A stretch of 64,000 nt of DNA from Isoptericola peretonis (GTDB lineage Bacteria; Actinomycetota; Actinomycetes; Actinomycetales; Cellulomonadaceae). The notes under the pieces were generated by a model that saw nothing but the letters and a program-made list of their open reading frames with translations, made no database searches and was not told the DNA's origin. A program made the translations under genes and the position numbers. Shown in pieces: positions 51,434 through 61,078 of this stretch. Positions within the stretch are counted from its first letter, which is position 1. Each line of letters begins with the position of its first letter. The stretch spans positions 248,001 to 312,000 of the forward strand of contig JALQCY010000004.1 in NCBI GenBank assembly GCA_023241745.1. Direction: 5' to 3'.

Positions 51434-52039
51434 ATGACCGACGACGTGCTCGACCAGCTGGTGCTCCCCGACCCGGCCGCCTGGCGGGCATGGCTCGACG
51501 CGCACGAGGACGACACCCCCGACGGAGCGTGGCTCGTGCTGGCGAAGAAGGGGCGGCCGGGACCCACCACGCTCACGCACGCGACGGCGCTCGAGGAGGC
51601 GCTGTGCAGCGGGTGGATCGACGCGCAGGCGCGCAGCCTGGGGGCGGACACGTCGCTGCAGCGGTTCTGCCCGCGCCGCCCCCGCAGCCGCTGGTCGGTG
51701 CGCAACCAGGAGATCGTCGCGCGGCTGACCGACGAGGGACGGATGCGCCCGCGCGGGCAGGCGGAGATCGACGCGGCGAAGGCGGACGGACGCTGGGAGG
51801 ACGCCTACCACGGGCCGGCGCGCGCAGAGGTGCCGCCCGACCTCGAGGCGGCGCTCGCCGCCAGCCCGCCGGCGGCGGCCATGTTCGCCGCCCTCACCTC
51901 GCAGAACCGCTTCGCCATCCTGCACCGCCTCGGGGCGCTCAAGACCGCGGAGGCGCGGGAGCGCAACGTGGCGAAGTTCGTCGCGATGCTGGAGCGGGGA
52001 GAGACGCCGCACCCGCAGAAACGGCGCCCCGAAGCCTGA
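51434..52039 (+). CDS. YdeI/OmpD-associated family protein
   Basis: 201 residues: WLVLAKKG (WLV-x-xxK signature), [20 protein letters not shown] (in part), [15 protein letters not shown], and a C-terminal [21 protein letters not shown] (in part). The family is linked to stress and bacteriocin tolerance but lacks a known activity. TACGGT (51422-51427) ends 6 nt before the ATG. Divergent from msrA. Confidence 0.88.
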   Translation: MTDDVLDQLVLPDPAAWRAWLDAHEDDTPDGAWLVLAKKGRPGPTTLTHATALEEALCSGWIDAQARSLGADTSLQRFCPRRPRSRWSVRNQEIVARLTDEGRMRPRGQAEIDAAKADGRWEDAYHGPARAEVPPDLEAALAASPPAAAMFAALTSQNRFAILHRLGALKTAEARERNVAKFVAMLERGETPHPQKRRPEA

Positions 52040-52093
52040 CGACGTCAGGCGTGGCCCCGCGCGTGGAGCCCGCCCGACGCCTAGGGTTCTGGC

Positions 52094-53356
52094 GTGAGCT
52101 CGGAACCAACCTCCCCCTCCGGCGGGGCCACCGTCCCGCTGAGCGTCCGCGCGGCGGCGTCGTGGTCGTGGCGCCTCCTGCTGATCGCCGCGGCGGTCGC
52201 CGGCTTCCTGTGGCTGCTCGCGGCGCTGAAGACGATCGTCGTGCCGGTCGCGATCGCGCTGCTGCTGACGATCCTGCTGGCGCCGGCGCGCCGGACCCTC
52301 GAACGGTGGCACCTGAGCCGGGGCCTGGCGACGGCGGTCTCGATCGTGGGCCTGATCGTGCTGGTGGGCGGCCTGGTGACCCTGGCGGGCACGTCGATCG
52401 TGAGCGGCTTCCAGGACCTCGCCGACCAGGCCGTCGAAGGGTTCCGCCAGTTCACGACCTGGCTCGCCGAGGGCCCTCTCCAGCTCGACGCGCAGCAGCT
52501 GTCCCAGTACGGCCAGCAGCTGCAGGAGTCCATCACCCAGAACTCGGCCCTCGTCTCCGGCGCGCTCGGCGCGGCGACCACCGTGGGGCACGTCCTCGTG
52601 GGCGCCCTGATCACCCTGTTCTGCACGATCTTCTTCCTGCTCGACGGTCGCACCATCTGGACGTGGCTGGTCAACCTGCTGCCCGTGCGGGCACGGGAGT
52701 CGGTGCACCAGGCGGGCCGCCGCGGCCTGGTCACCCTGTCCGCCTACGTGCGCACGCAGATCCTCGTGGCGTTCGTCGACGCGGTGGGCATCGGGGTCGG
52801 GTCGGCGTTCTTCGTGCCGGCGCTCGCTCTCCCGATCGGCATCCTCGTCTTCGTCGGGTCGTTCGTACCGATCATCGGCGCCATCGTCACCGGCGCCATC
52901 GCCACGGCGGTGGTGCTGGTCGCGAACGGGTGGATCGCCGCGCTCATCATGCTCGGCATCGTGCTGCTGGTGCAGCAGGCGGAGAGCCACATCCTGCAGC
53001 CGTTCCTCATGGGGCACGCCGTGTCCCTGCACCCGGTGGCCGTGGTGCTCGTGGTGGCGGCCGGGAGCCTGGCAGCCGGCATCGTCGGCGCCCTGTTCGC
53101 GGTGCCCCTGGCGGCCGTGCTCAACACGGTGCTGCTCTACTTCCACGGGCACGACAAGTTCCCCGAGCTGGGCACCGAGGACCACGTGCCGCTGCTGCGC
53201 CGGCGCCCCCAGCTGCCCGGTACCCTGCTCTGGTCGGGACGGGGGTCGTCGCAGGGCGCGGCGGCCACGGGCGGCGCCTCGGACAGCACCATCGACCTGC
53301 CCGACGCTCCTGCCTCGCCCGCCTCCGACGCGGGCCCGGCAGGAGAGAACAGGTAA
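52094..53356 (+). CDS. AI-2E family (PerM-like) transporter
   Basis: 420 residues, about eight hydrophobic segments with the family pattern of a soluble-like amphipathic middle (about 105-165), then GALITLFCTIFFLLDGRTIW and PIGILVFVGSFVPIIGAIV. Members export quorum signals or act as Na+/H+ antiporters; which is not decidable. TAGGGT (52082-52087) precedes the GTG by 6 nt. The C-terminal 60 residues are a low-complexity tail. Confidence 0.88.
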   Translation: MSSEPTSPSGGATVPLSVRAAASWSWRLLLIAAAVAGFLWLLAALKTIVVPVAIALLLTILLAPARRTLERWHLSRGLATAVSIVGLIVLVGGLVTLAGTSIVSGFQDLADQAVEGFRQFTTWLAEGPLQLDAQQLSQYGQQLQESITQNSALVSGALGAATTVGHVLVGALITLFCTIFFLLDGRTIWTWLVNLLPVRARESVHQAGRRGLVTLSAYVRTQILVAFVDAVGIGVGSAFFVPALALPIGILVFVGSFVPIIGAIVTGAIATAVVLVANGWIAALIMLGIVLLVQQAESHILQPFLMGHAVSLHPVAVVLVVAAGSLAAGIVGALFAVPLAAVLNTVLLYFHGHDKFPELGTEDHVPLLRRRPQLPGTLLWSGRGSSQGAAATGGASDSTIDLPDAPASPASDAGPAGENR

Positions 53357-54580
53357 GTGGCAGCACACCCCCCGATCGACCGCGTCACCCTCGAGGACGT
53401 CCGCGCCGCGGCACGGCTGCTCGACGGCGTCATCACGCGCACCCCGGTGCAGGCGTTCCGCGCCATGTCCGAGGTCGCGGGCGCGCCCGTCGTCCTCAAG
53501 TGCGAGAACCTGCAGCGCGCCGGGTCGTTCAAGATCCGCGGCGCCTACACGCGACTGAGCCGCATGTCGGACGAGGAGAAGGCGCGCGGCGTCGTCGCGG
53601 CCAGCGCGGGCAACCACGCGCAGGGCGTGGCGCTGGCCGCGCAGATGCTCGGCATCCACGCCATCGTCTACATGCCGGTGGACGCGTCGGTGCCCAAGCT
53701 GGCCGCCACCCGCGGCTACGGGGCCGAGGTGCGGCAGGTCGGGGACAGCGTGGACGAGGCGCTCGGTGCCGCCCGTGCCGAGGCCGCCCGCTCCGGCCGC
53801 ACCCTCATCCACCCGTTCGACCACCTCGACGTCGTGACCGGGCAGGGCACGGTCGCGCTCGAGCTGCTCGAGCAGGTGCCCGACGTCGGCACGGTCGTGG
53901 TGCCGCTCGGCGGCGGGGGCCTCGTGGCCGGCATCGCCACCGTGCTCGCGGAGGCCGCCCCGCACGTCACGGTGGTCGGGGTCCAGGCCGAGACCGCCGC
54001 GGCGTACCCCGCGTCGCTCGCCGCCGGCCGTCCGCTGTCGGGCGCCCTGGGGGCGACCATGGCGGACGGCATCGCCATCGGCACCCCCGGCGACGTGCCG
54101 TTCGAGGTGCTGCAGCGGCTCGGCGTCCAGGTGCGCACGGTCTCCGAGGAGGAGATGTCCCGCGCGCTGCTGCTCGTGGCCGAGCGCGGCAAGCAGATCG
54201 TCGAGCCCTCCGGCGCCGCCGGGGTCGCGGCCGTCCTCGCCGCCGAGCCCGGCTCGTTGCCCGGCACGATCGTGCCCGTCCTCACCGGCGGCAACATCGA
54301 CCCGTTGCTGCTGCTGCGCGTGGTCCAGCACGGCCTCGTCGCCGCCGGGCGGTACCTGCAGCTGCGCGTGTGCATCGACGACAAGCCCGGCTCCCTGGCG
54401 GCCCTGCTCGACACGATCGCCGCCGCGGGCGCCAACATCGTCCAGGTGGAGCACACCCGCACGGACACGTCGCTCACGGTGTCGCAGGTGCTGGTCAACG
54501 TGCAGCTCGAGACCAAGGGTCACGAGCACTGCACCGCCGTCGTGGAGCGCCTGCGGGCCGGCGGGTTCGCGGTCGCCTGA
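53357..54580 (+). CDS. ilvA: Threonine ammonia-lyase
   Basis: 407 residues. PLP-binding Lys in GSFKIRGAYTRL near residue 58, SAGNHAQGVALAA, and phosphate loop PLGGGGLVAG. A single ACT-like domain follows (about 335-405, LQLRVCIDDKPGSLAALLDTI in part), the shorter TdcB-type architecture of many actinobacteria. It deaminates threonine to 2-oxobutanoate, the first step of isoleucine synthesis. GTG start directly after the AI-2E stop. Confidence 0.93.
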   Translation: MAAHPPIDRVTLEDVRAAARLLDGVITRTPVQAFRAMSEVAGAPVVLKCENLQRAGSFKIRGAYTRLSRMSDEEKARGVVAASAGNHAQGVALAAQMLGIHAIVYMPVDASVPKLAATRGYGAEVRQVGDSVDEALGAARAEAARSGRTLIHPFDHLDVVTGQGTVALELLEQVPDVGTVVVPLGGGGLVAGIATVLAEAAPHVTVVGVQAETAAAYPASLAAGRPLSGALGATMADGIAIGTPGDVPFEVLQRLGVQVRTVSEEEMSRALLLVAERGKQIVEPSGAAGVAAVLAAEPGSLPGTIVPVLTGGNIDPLLLLRVVQHGLVAAGRYLQLRVCIDDKPGSLAALLDTIAAAGANIVQVEHTRTDTSLTVSQVLVNVQLETKGHEHCTAVVERLRAGGFAVA

Positions 54581-54608
54581 CAAACGGCGGCGCTGCTCCC
54601 GCACCCGC

Positions 54609-55469
54609 TCAGCGCAGGGCCCGGCGGTAGCCTCCGGGGGTCATGCCACAGATCTGGCGGAACGTCTCGTAGAAGCTGCTCTGCGAGGCGAAGCCCGCGG
54701 CGTGCGCGATCTCCGTGGTGGTCGCGGACGTGGTGATGAGCAGCCGCTGCGCCTCGGCGACGCGGCAGCGCGCGATGTAGGTGCCCACGGTCGTGCCCAC
54801 CACCCGTCTGAAGAGCGTCATGGCATGGCTCGGGCTCAGGTGGACCGCCCGTGCCACGTCGGACGGCGTGATGGGGGAGCGGTAGCGCTCCGCCACGAAC
54901 TGTGCCATCGCCGTGGCCCGTGCGGAGGCACCCGTCGGACCCTGGGCGGAGGGGGCGTGCTCGGCAGGGACGTCGGGGCCCTTCGCCTGCGAGCGCGCGT
55001 CGTGGGCCGTGAGGACCCGGCGCACGAACGCCTGCGTCTCCAGCATCACGACCGTGCTCTCACCGTCCTCGAGGACGTCACGGTGCCACGTCGCGAACAT
55101 GGCGTCGACGTCTCGGGCGAGCACGGCGACCGGCACCACGACGGGGCGGTCCCGGAGCAGCACCGCGATCTGTTCCGGGGGCAGCGCCCAGCCCAGCACC
55201 TCCGTGAGCGGGATGTGGACCCAGGACACCGCGGTCGCCGGGTCGTGGGGGTCCACCAGCTGGTGCGGGGTGCCGCCCCAGAAGATCGCGACCTCCCCGG
55301 CGGCGACCCGCAGCCGTGACCCGCCGAAGAGGTACTCGAGCTGCCCCGAGTGCACGAGGTTCAGCTCGAGGTCGTCGTGCCGGTGGGGATGCTCCATCAC
55401 GGGTGGCGCACCGTGCCGGACCCAGAGCGCCGCGTCCTCGGTCAGGATGTCGTCCACCATGAGCGTCAT
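54609..55469 (-). CDS. AraC-family transcriptional regulator of the alpha-galactoside locus
   Basis: 286 residues. The N-terminal cupin-like sensor domain (HPHRHDDLELNLVHSGQLEY in part, GEVAIFWGGTPHQL) and two C-terminal AraC HTHs (ITPSDVARAVHLSPSHAMTLF; TTEIAHAAGFASQSSFYETF) followed by MTPGGYRRAL. It is divergent from the GH4 gene and probably activates it with a sugar ligand. Direct repeats lie between the two genes. Confidence 0.93.
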   Translation of the reverse strand: MTLMVDDILTEDAALWVRHGAPPVMEHPHRHDDLELNLVHSGQLEYLFGGSRLRVAAGEVAIFWGGTPHQLVDPHDPATAVSWVHIPLTEVLGWALPPEQIAVLLRDRPVVVPVAVLARDVDAMFATWHRDVLEDGESTVVMLETQAFVRRVLTAHDARSQAKGPDVPAEHAPSAQGPTGASARATAMAQFVAERYRSPITPSDVARAVHLSPSHAMTLFRRVVGTTVGTYIARCRVAEAQRLLITTSATTTEIAHAAGFASQSSFYETFRQICGMTPGGYRRALR

Positions 55470-55491
55470 GCGGAGATCGTAGGACGCGCGA

Positions 55492-55533
55492 CCGAAGGAT
55501 CCCGGAGACCTGGGCGACGGAGCCGGAGGATCC
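55492..55533. promoter_or_regulatory. Direct repeats, possible AraC-family binding sites
   Basis: CCGAAGGATCC (55492-55502) and CCGGAGGATCC (55523-55533), one mismatch, exactly 31 bp apart (three helical turns), in the araC-GH4 intergenic region. The second lies 18 bp before the TAGCGT (55551-55556) element of the GH4 gene. Confidence 0.6.
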
Positions 55534-55562
55534 ACCGCCATCCTCACGCCTAGCGTCGCTGC

Positions 55563-56990
55563 ATGGCTCATTCCCCGAAGATCACCATCATCGGCGCCGG
55601 CGGCTTCGTGTTCCCCTTCCGCCTCATCGGCGACCTCCTCAGCTTCCCCGCCCTGCGCGACGCCACCCTGTGCCTCATGGACCTCGACGCGGGCCGCCTG
55701 GACCGCGTCGCGACCGCCTCGCGCGAGCTGGTGGACCACCACGGGCTGCCCACGGACGTGCAGCAGACCACCGACCGCCGCGAGGCCCTGGACGGCGCCG
55801 ACTTCGTCATCATCACCTTCCAGGTGGGCGGCGTGGAGTCCTACCGGCACGACGTCGAGATCCCGCGCCGCTACGGCGTCGACCAGACGGTGGGCGACAC
55901 CGTCGGCCCCGGCGGCGTCTTCCGGTTCCTGCGCTCCGTCCGGGCCTACCAGGACATCGCCGCCGACGCGCTCGAGGTGTGCCCGGACGCGCAGTTCATC
56001 AACTACGCCAACCCGATGGCGATGGCCACCGCCTACCTCAACGCCCTCGGCCTGCGGACCGTCGGCCTGTGCCACAGCGTGCAGGGCACCACGCGCATGC
56101 TGGCCCGCACTCTCGGCGTCCCCTACGACGAGGTGTCCTTCCGGTGCGCCGGCATCAACCACCAGGCGTGGGTGCTCGACCTCCGCCGCGGCAGCGAGGA
56201 CCTGTACCCCCGGCTGCGGCAGGTCATGGCCGAGAAGCACGTCCGCGGCCGCGCGGCGTCCGACCTGGTCGCCGACGACGGCGACCACTCCGACGCCGCG
56301 CTCGCGGCCAGCACGTACGAGGGCGGCAACGAGCAGGTCCGCACCACGCTGATGAGCCACTTCGGCTACTTCGAGACGGAGTCCAGCCACCACGCGTCGG
56401 AGTACGTGCCCTGGTTCCGCAAGGACCCTGCCACCACGCTGGAGTACCTCCCGGAGCGCTGGGACTACTACGAGATCTGCTCCGCGCACGACGAGCAGGG
56501 CGACGTCGACGACCAGCTGGAGCGGCTCAAGGCCGACCTCAGCCCGTCGGTCGAGTACGGCGCGTCGATCGTCAACGCCGTGGTCACGGGGGTCCCCGCC
56601 GTGGTCTACGGCAACGTCCCCAACGCGGGCCGCGTCATCACGAACCTGCCCGACGACGCGTGCGTCGAGGTGGCCTGCCTGGTCGACGCGAACGGCGTGC
56701 AGCCGACGTCGTTCGGCGACCTGCCGCCCCAGCTCGCCGCGATCAACCGCACCAACGTCAACGTCCAGACGCTCGCGGTCCGGGCCGCCCTCACCGGCGA
56801 CGTCGAGCACGTCCACCACGCCGTCGCGATGGACCCCCTGACCTCGGCGCACTGCACCCTCGAGGACATCCGCTCGATGACCGACGAGCTGCTCGCGGCG
56901 CACGCCGCCCTGCTCCCCGTGTCCCTCCGACCAGGGACGTCGGCCTCCGCGACGGCGTTCCAGGATCGGGACCCCGCCCTGGTGGGGTGA
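55563..56990 (+). CDS. Alpha-galactosidase/alpha-glucosidase, glycoside hydrolase family 4
   Basis: 475 residues. NAD-dependent GH4 hallmarks: Rossmann start KITIIGAGGFVFPFRLIGDL, GVDQTVGDTVGPGGVFR, NYANPMAM, and the metal/catalytic segment RCAGINHQAW. The sequence is closest in feel to MelA/AglA-type alpha-galactosidases. It hydrolyses alpha-galactosides by an oxidation-elimination mechanism in the cytosol. TAGCGT ends 6 nt before the ATG (leaderless-like). First gene of an operon with an ABC importer. Confidence 0.93.
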   Translation: MAHSPKITIIGAGGFVFPFRLIGDLLSFPALRDATLCLMDLDAGRLDRVATASRELVDHHGLPTDVQQTTDRREALDGADFVIITFQVGGVESYRHDVEIPRRYGVDQTVGDTVGPGGVFRFLRSVRAYQDIAADALEVCPDAQFINYANPMAMATAYLNALGLRTVGLCHSVQGTTRMLARTLGVPYDEVSFRCAGINHQAWVLDLRRGSEDLYPRLRQVMAEKHVRGRAASDLVADDGDHSDAALAASTYEGGNEQVRTTLMSHFGYFETESSHHASEYVPWFRKDPATTLEYLPERWDYYEICSAHDEQGDVDDQLERLKADLSPSVEYGASIVNAVVTGVPAVVYGNVPNAGRVITNLPDDACVEVACLVDANGVQPTSFGDLPPQLAAINRTNVNVQTLAVRAALTGDVEHVHHAVAMDPLTSAHCTLEDIRSMTDELLAAHAALLPVSLRPGTSASATAFQDRDPALVG

Positions 56991-57081
56991 GCGCCCACGG
57001 TGTCCCGGGCGACGGCGCCCGGGACACCGGCCGGGGTCGTGCGCCGCGCGACCCGACGACCCTCGACGAAGAGGAGAAGAC

Positions 57082-58395
57082 ATGCCGACCCATGCCGCGG
57101 AGATCGGCAGCCCCGCCGTGCGCAGCCTGTCCCGCCGCAGCTTCCTGGCCGTGGCGGGGATCAGCGTCGCGGGAGCCCTCGCCGCCTGCTCCGGCGCCCC
57201 CACCGGCACGAAGCACCTGCGCCTGTCCTCGTGGAACATCCCGCTGGACCTCGAGACCTACCAGGCGCTTGCCGACGAGTTCGTCGCGGCGCACCCGGGC
57301 ACCAGCGTGGCGGTGGAGGTGACGACCGGGCAGTTCCACCAGTGGTTCATCACCCGGCTCGCGGCGGACCTCGCGCCCGACATCATCCGCATCACCCCGC
57401 AGCAGATCGGACGCTACGCGGCGAACGGGAGCCTGGTGGACCTCACCGGCGCCGTGCCCGCGGAGTACCAGGACGACTGGTCGGAGCCGTTCTGGGCGAT
57501 CGGCGCCAAGGCCGACGGCCTGTTCGGCGTCTTCCAGCACACCGACAACTTCATCACCTACTACGACAAGCGGGTGATCGAGCAGATCGGGGTCGACGTG
57601 CCGCAGACCCTCGATGAGGCGTGGCGCTGGGACGAGTTCCTCGAGATCGCGCGGGAGGCGCAGCGGATCACCGGCCGGTACGGCTTCGGATACGGCTGGA
57701 GCGGCCCCGAGACGGCGTACCGCTGGATGCCGCTGGTGTACCAGAACGGCGGCGCGTTCCTCGGCGAGGACGGCGAGACGCCGAGCATGGACACCGACGC
57801 CGCCGTCGGCGCCCTGGACTTCGGCCGGCGCTGGTACGCGGACGGGCTCGTCTCCCCGGCGAACATGAGCAAGTCCGGCGGCGGCGCCGTCGGCCGCGAC
57901 CTGTTCACCACCGGGCAGACGGGTCTGCTGCTCGACAACCCCGAGGCGATCGCCGCCCTCGACGAGGCCAGGCCCGGCGAGTGGGGCACCACCTACATGA
58001 TCCGCAACGGCGGCGAGGCCTCCGACCTCGGCGGCAACGCGTTGGCGGTGACCAGGTCCAGCAAGCACCCCGAGCTCGCGGCCGAGCTGGTCGCCTTTCT
58101 CACGAGCCGGACGAACGTCGCCGAGTTCTGCCGCCAGGGCAACTGGCTGCCCGCGCGGTCCTCGCTCGACGCGGCCGACATCGGCTACGAGCGGCACGAG
58201 GCCACGATGCAGCAGTTCATCGACCAGGCCGCGACCATCCCGCTGTCCATGGTGCGGGCCCAGTCGGGTCCGTACTTCAGCTCGCTCAACTCGGTCTTCG
58301 CGGACTACCTCGACCTGTGCTTCCTCGGCGAGCTCACCGCCGCCGAGTGCGGCGCCCAGATGACGGAGGCGATGCGCAGTGTCACCACACGGTGA
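57082..58395 (+). CDS. Sugar ABC transporter substrate-binding lipoprotein
   Basis: 437 residues. The N-terminus carries a twin-arginine motif (SRRSFLAVAG) and lipobox ALAAC, so it is probably a Tat-exported lipoprotein. The body has the family 1 solute-binding pattern (LRLSSWNIPLDLETYQALAD, WDEFLEIAREAQ). It captures alpha-galactosides outside the membrane, the substrate inferred from GH4. A good ribosome site (GAGGAGAAG) precedes the ATG. Confidence 0.92.
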   Translation: MPTHAAEIGSPAVRSLSRRSFLAVAGISVAGALAACSGAPTGTKHLRLSSWNIPLDLETYQALADEFVAAHPGTSVAVEVTTGQFHQWFITRLAADLAPDIIRITPQQIGRYAANGSLVDLTGAVPAEYQDDWSEPFWAIGAKADGLFGVFQHTDNFITYYDKRVIEQIGVDVPQTLDEAWRWDEFLEIAREAQRITGRYGFGYGWSGPETAYRWMPLVYQNGGAFLGEDGETPSMDTDAAVGALDFGRRWYADGLVSPANMSKSGGGAVGRDLFTTGQTGLLLDNPEAIAALDEARPGEWGTTYMIRNGGEASDLGGNALAVTRSSKHPELAAELVAFLTSRTNVAEFCRQGNWLPARSSLDAADIGYERHEATMQQFIDQAATIPLSMVRAQSGPYFSSLNSVFADYLDLCFLGELTAAECGAQMTEAMRSVTTR

Positions 58396-59353
58396 GACCC
58401 TCACGGTGCCCGGCACCCCGACGGTCGTGACGGACCCGGGGAGCGGACCCGCCGCCCGGTCGACGTCCGCGGGGACGACGACACGACGTCGGCGCGCGCG
58501 ATGGGCGCCCTACCTCTTCGTCGGGCCCGCGGGCCTGCTGTTCCTCGCGTTCTCCCTCGTCCCGATCGTCATCGCGGTCGCGCTGTCGTTCCAGGACACG
58601 GCAACTCTCGGAGACGGGGCGTGGGTGGGCGCGGACAACTACCGGACCATGCTGTCCGACCCTCTGCTGCGGACGGCGCTGCTCAACACGCTGGTGTTCA
58701 CGGTCGGCACGGTGCCCACGGCGATGGCGATCGGGCTCGCGCTCGCCGTCGCGCTCAACCGCCCGCTGCCGGGCCGAGGTCTCCTGCGGGCGCTGTTCTT
58801 CGTGCCGATGGTCGCGGCCGGCGTCGTGGTCGGCGTGATCATGTCGTGGATCTTCAACCCCGACTACGGCGTGGCGAACAACGCGCTCCGCGCGGTCGGG
58901 CTCGACGGGCTGCCGTGGCTAACGTCGCCGCGCACCGCGATGATGACCCTGGTCCTCGTGGTCGTGTGGACCCGTATCGGCTTCTGCATGGTGATCTACC
59001 TGGGCGCCCTGCAGTCCATCCCGTCCGAGCTGCGCGAGGCCGCCGCGATCGACGGCGCGAGCCGTTGGCAGCGGTTCCGACGGCTGACCGTGCCCATGCT
59101 GGCGCCGACCACCTCGATCCTGCTCATCCTCAACGTCGTGTTCTCGCTGCAGGCCTTCGACGTCATCTACGTGATGACGGGCGGCGGGCCCGGCTTCTCC
59201 ACGACCGTCCTCATCCAGTACGTCTTCCGGTCCGCGTTCGGCGACGCCCGCATGGGGTACGCGGCGGCGCTCGGGCTCCTGCTCGTGCTGATCCTGCTGG
59301 TCTTCACGCTGCTGCGGCAGCGGGCGACGAAGAAAGCCGAGGAGCTCCTGTGA
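58379..59353 (+). CDS. Sugar ABC transporter permease 1 (MalF-type)
   Basis: 324 residues, six helices after a Thr/Arg-rich cytoplasmic tail (YLFVGPAGLLFLAFSLVPI first), and the EAA loop EAAAIDGASRWQRFRRLTVPM. GTG start overlapping the lipoprotein gene by 17 bp. It pairs with the next permease. Confidence 0.92.
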   Translation: MSPHGETLTVPGTPTVVTDPGSGPAARSTSAGTTTRRRRARWAPYLFVGPAGLLFLAFSLVPIVIAVALSFQDTATLGDGAWVGADNYRTMLSDPLLRTALLNTLVFTVGTVPTAMAIGLALAVALNRPLPGRGLLRALFFVPMVAAGVVVGVIMSWIFNPDYGVANNALRAVGLDGLPWLTSPRTAMMTLVLVVVWTRIGFCMVIYLGALQSIPSELREAAAIDGASRWQRFRRLTVPMLAPTTSILLILNVVFSLQAFDVIYVMTGGGPGFSTTVLIQYVFRSAFGDARMGYAAALGLLLVLILLVFTLLRQRATKKAEELL

Positions 59354-60240
59354 CTGCCACCACCCTGCGGCCCGCACCCTCCACGACCCCCCAGCCCGGC
59401 CGCTCGCCCCGGGCACGACGCTCCAGCCGCCGCCGGTGGCTGCTCACCGCGGGCCTCACCGCCGTCGCGATCCTCGTCGTCTTCCCCCTGTACTGGATGA
59501 TCGTCTCGGCCCTCACCCCGGGAGGGCAGTCGCAGAGCAGCGAGTTCTACCTGTGGCCCGACGCGCCGACCACCGGCAACTTCACCGAGGTCTTCGCGAC
59601 CCAGCCTGTCTGGCGCTGGCTGGGGAACTCGTTCCTCGTCGCCACGGTCGGCACCGCGCTGTCCGTGTGCGTCTCGCTCGGTGCCGGTTACGCGCTCGCG
59701 AAGTACCGGTTCCGGGGCCGCGGCCTGTTGTACGCGCTCTTCCTCGTGACGATCATGATCCCGATCCAGGTGACCCTCGTCCCCGCGTTCCTCGTCGTCG
59801 CGCGGCTCGGGCTGGTCGACTCGCCCTGGGCGGTGATCCTGCCGACCCTGTTCGACGTCGTCGGGATCTTCATCGCGCGCCAGTTCATGCTGGGCGTGCC
59901 CGACGCCCTCATCGAGGCCGCGCGGCTCGACGGCGCGGGGGAGCTGCGCACCTTCTTCCGGGTGGTGCTGCCCTCGTGCGGGCCGCTGGTCGGGGTGCTG
60001 GTGATCCTCGGCTTCATGAACCGCTGGAACGACTTCCTGTGGCCCCTGGTCGTGCTGCAGGGGAACGAGAGCCTCACCGTCCCGGTCGGGCTGTCCACGC
60101 TGACGACCAACCCGGCGTTCAGCTCGCCCTGGGGAGCGGTCATGGCCGTCGCGACCGTGGCCGTCGTGCCGCTGCTGGTGGTGTTCCTCGTCTTCCAGCG
60201 CACGTTCGTCCAGGGCATCGCGAGCACGGGGATCAAGTAG
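59350..60240 (+). CDS. Sugar ABC transporter permease 2 (MalG-type)
   Basis: 296 residues, six helices and the EAA loop EAARLDGAGELRTFFRVVLPS, with the MalG-like C-terminus RTFVQGIASTGIK. GTGA overlap with permease 1. No ATPase gene follows; a shared MsiK/MalK-type ATPase elsewhere must energise the importer, common in actinobacteria. Confidence 0.93.
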   Translation: MTATTLRPAPSTTPQPGRSPRARRSSRRRWLLTAGLTAVAILVVFPLYWMIVSALTPGGQSQSSEFYLWPDAPTTGNFTEVFATQPVWRWLGNSFLVATVGTALSVCVSLGAGYALAKYRFRGRGLLYALFLVTIMIPIQVTLVPAFLVVARLGLVDSPWAVILPTLFDVVGIFIARQFMLGVPDALIEAARLDGAGELRTFFRVVLPSCGPLVGVLVILGFMNRWNDFLWPLVVLQGNESLTVPVGLSTLTTNPAFSSPWGAVMAVATVAVVPLLVVFLVFQRTFVQGIASTGIK

Positions 60241-60260
60241 CGCGCACGAGCTTCTCACAG

Positions 60261-60287
60261 GGTGTCTGTCGGGGGCGTTCCCGTTCG
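60261..60287 (+). promoter_or_regulatory. Possible ECF42-type promoter of DGPF/sigma locus 2
   Basis: TGTCTG (60261-60266), 17 nt, CGTC (60284-60287), with GTTCCCGTT directly before CGTC as in locus 1 (GTTCCCCGTT before CGAC). The -35 is imperfect, and an overlapping TGTCGG at 60265 has poorer spacing. Confidence 0.45.
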
Positions 60288-60350
60288 TCGTGCTCATGTA
60301 CACGGCCGACGGGGCCGTGCAGGATGAGGTCCGACCCGAAGGAGACCGTC

Positions 60351-60734
60351 GTGCGCTATCTGATGCTGGTGCTGTCCACGCCCGAGGACCCGGAGCTGCG
60401 GCCCGAGGACGCGGAGGGCGCCCCGCCCATCGAGGACTGGGTGGAGAAGTACTACGGGAGCGGTGCGGCCGTGCTGGGGGACCGGCTGCGGCCGCCGGGG
60501 GACGCCGTCGGCGTGCGGGTGCGCGGCGGCCGCACGCTCGTCACCGACGGGCCGTTCTCCGAGACCAAGGAGGCGATCGGCGGCTTCGACGTCATCGACG
60601 CACCCGACCTCGACACCGCGATCACCATCGCGTCCGAGCACCCCATGGCCCACGGCGGCGCGATCGAGCTGCGACCGTTCTGGCCGCTCGACCTCGAGCA
60701 GCCGGACCAGGCCGCCACCGGCGGGGGTGCGTGA
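60351..60734 (+). CDS. DGPF-motif YCII-family protein (ECF42 partner 2a)
   Basis: 127 residues. [13 protein letters not shown] start and [17 protein letters not shown] motif, the DGPF family. GTG start with GAAGGAGA upstream. TGATG overlap with the next DGPF gene. Function unknown; genetically tied to the ECF42 sigma factor. Confidence 0.9.
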   Translation: MRYLMLVLSTPEDPELRPEDAEGAPPIEDWVEKYYGSGAAVLGDRLRPPGDAVGVRVRGGRTLVTDGPFSETKEAIGGFDVIDAPDLDTAITIASEHPMAHGGAIELRPFWPLDLEQPDQAATGGGA

Positions 60735-61078
60735 TGCGGTACCTGATGCTCGTCGTCGAGCCCGACGTGCCCGACCGTGGGCCGGACGCGGACATCGAGG
60801 ACTGGGTCCGCCGGCACGACGGCGACGGCTCCCGCGTCCTCGGGGAGCGGCTGCGGCCGGCCGCGGACGTGCGCCGGGTCCAGGTGCGGGACGGGCGCAC
60901 GGTGGTGACGGACGGGCCGTTCACCGAGACGAAGGACGTGATCGGCGGGTTCGACGTGATCGAGGCGCCCGACCTCGAGAGCGCGCTCGCGATCGCCGCC
61001 GAGCACCCGGGGTCCTGGGGCGGGGGCACCGTGGAGGTGCACCCGTTCTGGCCGACCGAGAGCCCCGCCCGCACGTGA
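60734..61078 (+). CDS. DGPF-motif YCII-family protein (ECF42 partner 2b)
   Basis: 114 residues. [13 protein letters not shown] start and [20 protein letters not shown]; clearly a paralogue of the preceding gene (shared DGPFxETK, IGGFDVI, P-FWP ends), so a recent tandem duplication. GTGA overlap with the sigma gene. Confidence 0.9.
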   Translation: MRYLMLVVEPDVPDRGPDADIEDWVRRHDGDGSRVLGERLRPAADVRRVQVRDGRTVVTDGPFTETKDVIGGFDVIEAPDLESALAIAAEHPGSWGGGTVEVHPFWPTESPART

